Shown here piece by piece: positions 1 to 6,193 of a stretch of 7,693 bases of DNA; position 1 is the first letter of the stretch; each line of letters begins with the position of its first letter. Location of the stretch: NCBI GenBank assembly GCA_036656615.1, contig JAVXHY010000036.1:1-7693 (forward strand). Reading direction: 5' to 3'. The notes below the pieces were generated by a model. That model saw only the letters and a list, made by a program, of their open reading frames with translations. It was not told where the DNA came from and ran no database searches. The position numbers were made by a program, and so were the translations under genes. The stretch comes from CAUPWF01 sp036656615. GTDB taxonomy: Bacteria > Bacillota > Clostridia > Lachnospirales > Lachnospiraceae.

Positions 1-2
1 TC

Positions 3-3000
3 CTATATGATAGGAGGAAAGGTATAGATCATATAGTTGTTCTTTCCATGGCGTTTCACATCATAAAGTGCCATATCTGCTTGCTTGTACAATATATCAA
101 AGGTATCCTCAGTGGAATGGCTTACGGCAGCACCAATGCTTCCATGAAGAGGATAGTCCTCGTTTTCGCCTACATGCAGTGCAGACAGCCTGTTAACTAA
201 TGCATGTAGAGTATCCTTGAACTTTTGCATACACTTTATATCCTGTAAAAACACAAGAAATTCATCACCGCCGACACGACCAATCAAAGCATCCGGGCCA
301 AAATGGGTACGCAAGACATTGGCGAAGGATTGAATGGTCAGGTCACCTTGTATATGACCTAGGGTATCATTAATTATTTTCAGGTCATCCACATCAATCA
401 TAATAAATGCACAGGGAGTGTCCTGCTTGGTCATCAAAACATTCTTGATCCGTTTTTTTAGGGCTGTTCGGTTATACAAATCCGTGAGTCCATCTGTTTC
501 AGCCTGTTTGAGCATGTCTATTTCTTTCATTTTGGTTTGGTTAATATCTTGGAACAGAACGTAGACTAGCACGTCCTCTGTATAAGGGTCTGCAACTAGT
601 TCCACGGTGATACTTACCCATTTAGGATGACCGCAACATAAAATGGGTACTTGGATCTCTTTTTCAGTTTTACCATTTGCAAAATCAGCTAGCATACAAT
701 CCCGACTGAAAAATTCGTGTATGGCATCGCTATCCTTTGGCATTATCAGCTCTTTTATTGCAGTATTTAGTAGCTCTAGCGGATCTCCCTCTAAGATATT
801 GGAGATACAAGGGAGACCAAGTCCGCCCACATCAGTGATTTTTACAGTGGTCAGATTGGCTTTAATGTGCAGTACCGCCTCTTTGGAAAGTTGATTGACA
901 TGCTGGTTTATACGCTCAAAAGCAAGCTCCTTTTCGTATTGCTTTGTAATATCTACAAAGGAAATGACGGCATAAGACGGGCAGTTTTGCTCATCAAAAA
1001 TTACATTGCCATCAAAACGATACCAGCCCCATAGTTTCTTGTTTATTTTCATTTTGATAATGGCTTTTGCGGTAGGGGTTCCGCGAATCAGCTTTTGATA
1101 AAAGTTAATGGTAATCTGCTCAGATTCTTTGGCAAGCCAATCTTGTCCAATATAGCAATCTGGAACATTATGCTGAACTGCTTCCACGGAAAATGCCTTA
1201 GCGGTACTGGGCTGGAGGATGGCGATTCTGTTTTTGATATCGTATTTAATAATGTACCGGTCGGAATGGGATACGACCACTTGAAATAGCTCTTCATTTT
1301 GTCGCAATTTCTCATTCTCCAGTTCTTGCTCATACTGGCGAGTAACATTTTCAATGGAAATTATCGCTGAGATGGGTGTACCAGTGCTGTCAAAGAGTGT
1401 AGTGAAATGAGTGCGATACCAACCAAATGCACTATTTTCCAGTTTACGGCACAGGGTAATGCATCCCGTTTTTTCACCATTTTCAATTGCGGAATGGAAA
1501 GAAAGCAGATCCTTCGTGCTTTCTGGTGTAAGCAAATTGTGTGCAATAATGCTCTCCGGAATATTATCGGCAGAGGCGGGAAAGTCAAGGAAATCAGTCG
1601 CTTTTTGCAGCATATATATGGATTTATCTGCAATGGTATAGCGGTATACTAACTTTCCACTCTGCTGAATAGCTAGTCTGTATTCTTCGTCGCGAATGCG
1701 CAGCTTATCTTCGGCTTCCTTCGACTCGGTGATATCCAAAAGAACTGCATTAACACGAATCATGTCACCAAAGCGATCTGAAACAGTCCCTCTTAAATTC
1801 AACCAACGGAAGCCACCCTTCTTTGTACGATGGCGATACACACAGTCAATGGTATTAAAACCTTTAACTAATCTGGAAATTTTGGAATGCAGCAAAGGGA
1901 GGTCTTCTACTACCACGAAATTGGCAATATCTATTTTTGCAATTTCGGCATATTCCTTGCGAGTATAGCCTACCATTGCACAGACTCCATCGCTGAAGTA
2001 AACGAGATCTGTTTTATTGGGTGCAGATTCATAGACCACAAGCCCACCGGGAATACTATCGGTCAGTAACTGAAGCTGCGCTAAGGTTTCATGCTGAGCG
2101 GTCACATCTGTCGCCACGCCAAATCCCCACATCCTGCCGTCCTCCATGCGTACAGAACGGAAATGATCTACCACACGGATGATGGAGCCATCCTTACGCT
2201 GCATTCTGTATTCAAGAATACAGCGGATAGGACTGTGGCATAGAAGGCAGACTTTTTCTCTAAAGACGTCGCGGTCTTCTTCTACTAGCATCAGGCTGTA
2301 ATTATCGTGAAATATAGTATGAATCTCCTCTTGGGTATAGCCAGATAGTTCCTCAAAACCATGGCTGACATAATCCACACGTACCTTATCAAAGAGTTGG
2401 CAACGATGGACACCACCAGGAATATTACTTATAATCGTCTGCATTTCTGCACTGGCAAACTCCAATTGATTTTTTTGCTCTTTCAATTCGTCTTCCAAAC
2501 AAATTATATCGGAAATATCCATACAGAAACAGAGGATAGAAGTGTACCCATTATCTTCGTATTTATAGGTGTAGCCTCGAAACCAAAGTTCCTTACCGGA
2601 TTTTGTTTTAAGACGGTAGGTGAAAGTATGATGTCCGCCGATTCTCATGGTTTGTACTTCCTGTGTCATGCTAGCAATATCTTCGCCCTCACCAAAACAG
2701 TTGACAAAAAGTCCACCAATTGAGGATAAGAAGTCCGTCTTATTGGAATAGCCAAGTAATTTAGCAAGAAAATCATTGACATAGTGCACAGGGAATCCTT
2801 CGCTGATTTTGCAGGAGACAAGTCCCCCTGGAAGGGTTACATTAAAGAAACTATTTCTAATTTCTTCAATTTTTTTTGCTGCAATGGATAATGGATAATA
2901 TTCGCTGTCATTTTGCAGGGCGGTGGGCAGGGACATATGAAGGGAGGCCAACAAAAAGCTTTCATTCTGACGTACACAAGTTGCGGTGACACGGCAGTGC

Positions 3001-3299
3001 AGTTCGCTGCCCATAGCTCGGTCAGTAATTAATAGTTGCCCCAGTACCGTACCTACATTTTCTGTAAGCATGGTTTCAGACATATCTTCAAAGACAACTT
3101 GATATCCCATAGGAAAAGTAGTGATTTCCCTCATAAGAAATTGTCGTGCCTCTTCTTTCCCATGGACGATTTCAAGGACACCTGTTCCAAACCACTCAAT
3201 CGTATCGGTCAGGCAGGCTACGGCATCCTCTAAATTGCGCTGCTCCATATGGGCATGGATAAAATGTTGGACTATTATTAGCGGTGAATTGCAATGCAT
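3..3299 (-). CDS. Multi-PAS diguanylate cyclase with N-terminal SnoaL-like domain
   Basis: This 1098-residue protein should make cyclic di-GMP from two GTP in the cytoplasm under control of sensory modules; no signal peptide or membrane helix is visible. Residues about 5-125 look like a SnoaL/NTF2-like fold. PAS-type modules follow at about 145-265, 285-402, 408-527, 538-655, 668-786 and 800-920; the fourth to sixth are divergent. The GGDEF domain spans about 935-1093: DGLTDLYNR at 936-944, metal-binding Asp969, the NDTLGH guanine-site stretch from 977, and an intact GGDEF at 1010-1014. The RxxD inhibitory site normally just upstream is absent (GPDA-type residues instead). There is no EAL or HD-GYP domain. 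The ATG start is supported by GGAGG (3307-3311), seven bases upstream. The stop codon is at 3-5, so the gene is complete. Catalytic activity is inferred from the intact motifs; the ligands of the PAS modules cannot be told from the sequence. Confidence 0.93.
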   Translation of the reverse strand: MHCNSPLIIVQHFIHAHMEQRNLEDAVACLTDTIEWFGTGVLEIVHGKEEARQFLMREITTFPMGYQVVFEDMSETMLTENVGTVLGQLLITDRAMGSELHCRVTATCVRQNESFLLASLHMSLPTALQNDSEYYPLSIAAKKIEEIRNSFFNVTLPGGLVSCKISEGFPVHYVNDFLAKLLGYSNKTDFLSSIGGLFVNCFGEGEDIASMTQEVQTMRIGGHHTFTYRLKTKSGKELWFRGYTYKYEDNGYTSILCFCMDISDIICLEDELKEQKNQLEFASAEMQTIISNIPGGVHRCQLFDKVRVDYVSHGFEELSGYTQEEIHTIFHDNYSLMLVEEDRDVFREKVCLLCHSPIRCILEYRMQRKDGSIIRVVDHFRSVRMEDGRMWGFGVATDVTAQHETLAQLQLLTDSIPGGLVVYESAPNKTDLVYFSDGVCAMVGYTRKEYAEIAKIDIANFVVVEDLPLLHSKISRLVKGFNTIDCVYRHRTKKGGFRWLNLRGTVSDRFGDMIRVNAVLLDITESKEAEDKLRIRDEEYRLAIQQSGKLVYRYTIADKSIYMLQKATDFLDFPASADNIPESIIAHNLLTPESTKDLLSFHSAIENGEKTGCITLCRKLENSAFGWYRTHFTTLFDSTGTPISAIISIENVTRQYEQELENEKLRQNEELFQVVVSHSDRYIIKYDIKNRIAILQPSTAKAFSVEAVQHNVPDCYIGQDWLAKESEQITINFYQKLIRGTPTAKAIIKMKINKKLWGWYRFDGNVIFDEQNCPSYAVISFVDITKQYEKELAFERINQHVNQLSKEAVLHIKANLTTVKITDVGGLGLPCISNILEGDPLELLNTAIKELIMPKDSDAIHEFFSRDCMLADFANGKTEKEIQVPILCCGHPKWVSITVELVADPYTEDVLVYVLFQDINQTKMKEIDMLKQAETDGLTDLYNRTALKKRIKNVLMTKQDTPCAFIMIDVDDLKIINDTLGHIQGDLTIQSFANVLRTHFGPDALIGRVGGDEFLVFLQDIKCMQKFKDTLHALVNRLSALHVGENEDYPLHGSIGAAVSHSTEDTFDILYKQADMALYDVKRHGKNNYMIYTFPPII

Positions 3300-3311
3300 A
3301 TAGATTCCTCC

Positions 3312-3326
3312 AAAGCAAATTGCTTT
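3312..3326. repeat. Perfect 7-bp inverted repeat in the cyclase leader
   Basis: AAAGCAA and TTGCTTT flank a single central base. The dyad lies between the predicted transcription start and the ribosome binding site of the cyclase gene, adjoining the GGAGG. It could be an operator for a dimeric repressor or chance in AT-rich DNA. A one-base centre makes an RNA hairpin of the full repeat impossible. Confidence 0.4.
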
Positions 3327-3350
3327 TTCATAGTTGATTTTTATAATTTA

Positions 3351-3379
3351 ATTTTACCATTATCACAATCAAGTTACAA
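3351..3379 (-). promoter_or_regulatory. Predicted sigma-A promoter of the diguanylate cyclase gene
   Basis: On the minus strand a -35 box TTGTAA (3374-3379) is followed after 17 bases by TAAAAT (3351-3356), with TGG directly before it as an extended -10 element. Transcription would start near 3344, giving a leader of about 45 bases. The match is good but not perfect, and other AT-rich boxes lie nearby. Confidence 0.45.
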
Positions 3380-3434
3380 CAGAGATAAAGAAACTATTTC
3401 CCAGACTTAACAAAAGCGCGAGCATAAGGAAATA

Positions 3435-3463
3435 TTGACATAGTATTTGTAATAGAATATAGT
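3435..3463 (+). promoter_or_regulatory. Predicted sigma-A promoter of the aminotransferase-transporter operon
   Basis: A perfect -35 box TTGACA (3435-3440) is followed by a 17-base spacer and TATAGT (3458-3463), which matches the -10 consensus in five of six bases. Transcription would start near 3470, about 39 bases before the ATG at 3509. No riboswitch or attenuator fits in that short leader, so regulation beyond promoter strength would need a DNA-binding protein. Confidence 0.75.
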
Positions 3464-3508
3464 TATAAATATAAATCAAAGCACTTCTAAAAGTAGGAGG
3501 AAAGTGGT

Positions 3509-4627
3509 ATGCAGGATAATAGAAAGTTTCATGGAAGTGATTTGGAATTAATAGAAGCGTATTATCATATTCCAAAAGATGAAATCATTAGCTTTAGTGC
3601 AAATGTAAATCCGCTTGGAATTTCATCGAAATTCAGGGAAAGCTTAGTTGAAAATATAGATCGAGTAAATACTTATCCAGATCGAAATTATAGTACATTA
3701 CGGAGCGAATTAGGAGCGTATTGTCATACCTTAGCAGAGCATATTATCGTAGGGAGTGGGGCAACAGAGCTGATTTCTATGTTTATTCATGGAATCCATC
3801 CTCAGAAGTCCATGATACTGAATCCAACGTATTCAGAGTATGGGAGAGAATTAGAGCTGATAGGCAGTGAGGTGACCTCTTTCTTAATGGATATAAAGCA
3901 GGATTTTCGTCCGGATATTGGACAATTATGTAATGCATTAGATGACAGCTATGATTTGCTCATATTATGCAATCCCAATAATCCTACGGGAACGCTCTTT
4001 TATCGAAATGATTTAATTTTGCTTTTAGAGCATTGTAAAAGACATCATATTTACATTATGATTGATGAGACTTATGTGGAATTTGTAGAGGAAGTGGACG
4101 CAATTACTGCAATTCCTCTTACTATGCAATATGATGATTTATTTGTTTTGCGTGGGGTTTCTAAATTCTTTGCTGCACCAGGCTTGCGGTTTGGCTATGG
4201 AATTACTGGAAGTGAAGCTATTCTTTCTTATATTGAACAGGTGAGAATTCCCTGGAGTGTACATGCTCTTGCGGCGTATGCAGCGGGTGCGATGTTCAGT
4301 GATGTAGAATATATAACTGGTACCAAGAAATTTATAAACGGTGAGCGAGATAGGCTATATGGGATTTTAAAGCAAGAATCCGAACTATATATCTACAAGC
4401 CGACGGCGAATTTTATTTTAATTCGGATTTTAAAAGAAGGAATGACTGCTGCTGATTTCTTTGAGCATGCCATTCGTGAGGGACTGCTGCTGCGAGATTG
4501 TACTTCATTTCCAGGGCTTGGTTCCAATCATATTCGGTTCTGCTTTTGTCATCCAGATGAAAATGATAGATTAGTAAGAAATATACAGGAATGTCTTGGA
4601 ACTTTGAAAAACAAGCATGAAGGATAG
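3509..4627 (+). CDS. PLP-dependent aminotransferase/decarboxylase, CobD/HisC-like
   Basis: This 372-residue fold-type I PLP enzyme (aminotransferase class I/II) belongs to the HisC/CobD group. Visible features are the N-terminal HG...DFSAN(V/I)NPLG-like segment (residues 8-37), typical of L-threonine-O-3-phosphate decarboxylase; phosphate-contacting GATEL (84-88); NPNNPTG (155-161); DETY (186-189), whose Asp contacts the pyridine nitrogen; SK with Schiff-base Lys219; PGLRFGYG with Arg227; and Arg343 in HIRF, the usual substrate-carboxylate arginine. The length is close to CobD (about 360 residues). AGGAGG (3495-3500) lies eight bases before the ATG. The next gene, a transporter, begins 17 bases after the stop, so the two form an operon. 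The N-terminal motif favours CobD-like decarboxylation to aminopropanol phosphate, but no cobalamin gene or cobalamin riboswitch is seen. A HisC-like transaminase or a decarboxylase in another pathway remains possible. The catalytic fold is certain; the substrate is not. Confidence 0.93.
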   Translation: MQDNRKFHGSDLELIEAYYHIPKDEIISFSANVNPLGISSKFRESLVENIDRVNTYPDRNYSTLRSELGAYCHTLAEHIIVGSGATELISMFIHGIHPQKSMILNPTYSEYGRELELIGSEVTSFLMDIKQDFRPDIGQLCNALDDSYDLLILCNPNNPTGTLFYRNDLILLLEHCKRHHIYIMIDETYVEFVEEVDAITAIPLTMQYDDLFVLRGVSKFFAAPGLRFGYGITGSEAILSYIEQVRIPWSVHALAAYAAGAMFSDVEYITGTKKFINGERDRLYGILKQESELYIYKPTANFILIRILKEGMTAADFFEHAIREGLLLRDCTSFPGLGSNHIRFCFCHPDENDRLVRNIQECLGTLKNKHEG

Positions 4628-4647
4628 GAGGAATTACGTAAGTAATG
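4626..4647 (+). promoter_or_regulatory. Ribosome binding site with hairpin-forming long spacer before the EamA gene
   Basis: AGGAGG (4626-4631) overlaps the TAG stop of the upstream gene, suggesting translational coupling. It lies 13 bases from the ATG at 4645, which is long. The spacer contains ATTAC (4633-4637), a GTAA tetraloop of GNRA type, and GTAAT (4642-4646); folding would shorten the effective spacing but pair with the first two bases of the start codon. An in-frame TAA at 4639-4641 excludes any earlier start. Confidence 0.5.
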
Positions 4648-5577
4648 AAAGGGAAAAATCAAAGTATGTTCTTATGGTTTATTGTGATGCAGAGTATCTT
4701 GTATGGCTTTGGAAATCCATTGACTAAAATTGCATTTGAAAGTATCACAGCATTTTGGTGTTTGCTATTTCGTTTTGGATTTGCTTTTTTCTTATTCATT
4801 CTGTTTTTTGGTAAACGAATTGCAGCAGGGATCAAACGTGTAAATCTTATGCAGTATCTGCCGTCTAGTATTTGTATGGCGGTGGCCTATATAAGCTGTA
4901 ATTTGGCACTGGAGAATACTACTGCTACCAATGTGGGGTTCTTAATGTCTCTTCCAGTTGTATTTACACCATTTCTTTCAGTTATTATTATAAAGAAGAA
5001 ACTTTTATTTCGCCATATTCCCATACAGCTCATGGTGGTGATCGGATTGTATCTGCTTTGCAGTAATGGAAGTCAGTTCCGATTTGGTAAGGGAGATATG
5101 TTTGCGGTTATTACAGCGATTGCAATTGCTGGTGCATTGGTATTTGGTGAAAAATCTCTTCAACAGATGGATGCAGTTGTGCTTTCGTCTGTCCAGGCAG
5201 GTATTACAGCCATATTAAGCCTGATATGTGCTTTGTTCTTCGAGGATATACAGGTATTAAGTGACGTAAGACCAGAAGCATGGGCAGTGGTTGTATATTT
5301 AGCAGTTGGCTGTACGTGTATTGCTTATTTATTACAGAATGCTGCACTTTCACATCTTTCTTCTCAATTAGTGTCTATGTTACAGTGTACTCAGCCAATT
5401 CTAACAGCTGTGATTGCATTTTTTCTTCTTGGGGAAGTATTGCATCCCATTGGTATTGTTGGGGCAATGATTATTTTAATCTGTATTGTATTGGAAAATG
5501 GAATGGCAACATTAGAAAATAAAGAGGTGAGAGGCTTGCAAACATCAGGGCAAAGTCTACCTGACAATGAATCGTAA
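4645..5577 (+). CDS. EamA/DMT-superfamily transporter
   Basis: This 310-residue integral membrane protein has about ten hydrophobic helices in two repeated EamA halves. Helices lie near residues 8-25, 37-56, 70-88, 95-115, 124-140, 152-168, 178-199, 212-231, 243-262 and 266-284. The first half carries the family-typical pattern of a helix ending in GFGNPLTKIA, then a short loop and an FRF-containing second helix. Late in the second half is PILTAVIAFFLLGE, which matches the usual EamA P-x(n)-GE signature. The last 25 residues are a polar cytoplasmic tail. Family members export or import amino acids, metabolites or nucleotide sugars. The co-transcribed PLP enzyme suggests a related amine or amino-acid substrate, but this is inference. 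The ATG is the first possible start after an in-frame stop at 4639-4641; its ribosome site has an unusually long spacer. A strong terminator hairpin begins at the stop codon, so the operon ends here. Confidence 0.93.
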   Translation: MKGKNQSMFLWFIVMQSILYGFGNPLTKIAFESITAFWCLLFRFGFAFFLFILFFGKRIAAGIKRVNLMQYLPSSICMAVAYISCNLALENTTATNVGFLMSLPVVFTPFLSVIIIKKKLLFRHIPIQLMVVIGLYLLCSNGSQFRFGKGDMFAVITAIAIAGALVFGEKSLQQMDAVVLSSVQAGITAILSLICALFFEDIQVLSDVRPEAWAVVVYLAVGCTCIAYLLQNAALSHLSSQLVSMLQCTQPILTAVIAFFLLGEVLHPIGIVGAMIILICIVLENGMATLENKEVRGLQTSGQSLPDNES

Positions 5578-5616
5578 AAAAGTGGTTATCTGTAACTTTA
5601 CAGATAACCACTTTTT
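5577..5616. terminator. Bidirectional rho-independent terminator between convergent genes
   Basis: A perfect stem pairs GTGGTTATCTGT (5582-5593) with ACAGATAACCAC (5600-5611). It extends through A5577-5581 against T5612-5616 and one inner A-T pair, giving about 18 bp with a four-base loop. The T run on one side and the A run on the other give a U tract in either direction. The hairpin fills the 44-base gap between the EamA stop and the adhesin stop, so it should end both transcripts. Confidence 0.9.
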
Positions 5617-5621
5617 AAGTG

Positions 5622-6038
5622 TTAATGATTAGATTTCTTTTTTTTCTTTACTAGGAATAGTATGCTTCCACCAGATATAAATAGAAAAGCAATCCATAAA
5701 CTAATGTTGGAAATATCGCCAGTTATAGGAGCAACTAACTTTTTATTGTCGGGCGCCGTAGTATCTTTAGTTCCCTTAGGTAATATCTCTGTATTGGTAA
5801 CGATAAATCCTGTTTTTGCATCCCCAGTTATGGCAGCCGTATATCCGTTAATAGGATCTTCCTTGACGGTATAAGTGATTTCCGCACCGGTAGTAGCATT
5901 ATATTTTGGTAAATCAACAAAGGTGCCTTTCCAAGTATTGTCCTTGTTCAGTGTGAGCTGCTGCTTCGTATCAACGTTATCAGCGAAAAGCGTTATAACT
6001 GCGCTAGTTCCAGAAGCCCCGATCCATTTCTTTTCTAC
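5622..6038 (-). CDS. Cell-wall-anchored adhesin, C-terminal part (Cna_B domain and sorting signal)
   Basis: This is the 3' part of the adhesin gene at 6139-7513, separated from it only by the N gap; it reads 138 codons plus a TAA stop at 5622-5624. It encodes a full Cna_B stalk domain. That domain begins VEKKWIGASG, with the likely isopeptide Lys third in VEKKW; it continues with the catalytic Glu in TVKEDPINGY and closes with the partner Asn in VTNT. A Thr/Lys/Asp-rich linker follows, then the wall signal: APITGD, an 18-19 residue hydrophobic helix and the basic tail KKKKKSNH. Sortase would cut between Thr and Gly and join the protein to peptidoglycan. The motif departs from LPXTG by Ala in the first place, in keeping with PxTGD signals of clostridia. 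The gene converges on the EamA gene and shares its terminator. No sortase gene lies in the window. As deposited, the 100 Ns put this part out of frame with the N-terminal part. Confidence 0.85.
   Translation of the reverse strand, partial: VEKKWIGASGTSAVITLFADNVDTKQQLTLNKDNTWKGTFVDLPKYNATTGAEITYTVKEDPINGYTAAITGDAKTGFIVTNTEILPKGTKDTTAPDNKKLVAPITGDISNISLWIAFLFISGGSILFLVKKKKKSNH
5984..6038. repeat. 55-bp exact repeat, copy left of the gap
   Basis: This segment is identical base for base to 6139-6193 and ends exactly at the first N. It encodes the start of a Cna_B domain (VEKKWIGASGTSAVITLF plus one base). An exact overlap of 55 bases abutting both sides of a 100-N gap equals a common assembler k-mer length, so it is probably the shared graph node of an unresolved repeat. 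Confidence 0.9.
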
Positions 6039-6138
6039 NNNNNNNNNNNNNNNNNNNNNNNNNNNNNNNNNNNNNNNNNNNNNNNNNNNNNNNNNNNNNN
6101 NNNNNNNNNNNNNNNNNNNNNNNNNNNNNNNNNNNNNN
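6039..6138. other. Assembly gap of 100 Ns inside the adhesin gene
   Basis: Exactly 100 Ns, the conventional filler for a gap of unknown size, interrupt the adhesin. The length carries no information: the true content may be zero (or negative, a 55-bp overlap) or one or more Cna_B repeat units. The reading frame is broken by the filler and restored if the two 55-bp flanks are merged. Confidence 0.95.
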
Positions 6139-6193
6139 CGAAAAGCGTTATAACTGCGCTAGTTCCAGAAGCCCCGATCCATTTCTTTTCTAC
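6139..6193. repeat. 55-bp exact repeat, copy right of the gap
   Basis: This is the second copy of the 55-bp segment at 5984-6038, beginning at the first base after the Ns. Beyond it the two flanks are unrelated: the right one continues into the upstream SpaA-type domain (KKLSIP before VEKKW), the left one into the rest of the Cna_B domain. Both copies have the same codon phase on the minus strand. Confidence 0.9.

Noticed and set aside
643..3303. Several small plus-strand and alternative-frame open frames inside the cyclase gene
   Set aside because: The minus-strand frame is a continuous multi-domain protein with intact motifs; the others are chance frames lacking ribosome sites.
3464..3508. 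Cobalamin riboswitch ahead of the CobD-like gene
   Set aside because: The predicted leader is only about 39 bases and has no B12-box sequence, so a cobalamin riboswitch cannot fit.
3369..3575. Minus-strand open frame of 68 codons overlapping the divergent promoters
   Set aside because: It covers both predicted promoters and the start of the PLP-enzyme gene on the opposite strand, and its composition is simply AT-rich; no family is recognised.
5750..5790. LPKGT stretch in the adhesin linker as a sortase motif
   Set aside because: The order is LPKGT, not LPxTG, and it is not followed directly by a membrane helix; APITGD just before the helix is the proper signal.
6039..6138. The two 55-bp copies as target-site duplication of an inserted mobile element in the gap
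   Set aside because: Target duplications are usually far shorter than 55 bp, the exact overlap at both contig ends is typical of an assembly node, and merging the copies restores the reading frame.
5662..6153. Plus-strand open frames opposite the adhesin 3' part
   Set aside because: They lie opposite the convincing Cna_B and wall-anchor reading frame, have no ribosome site, and one runs through the N gap.
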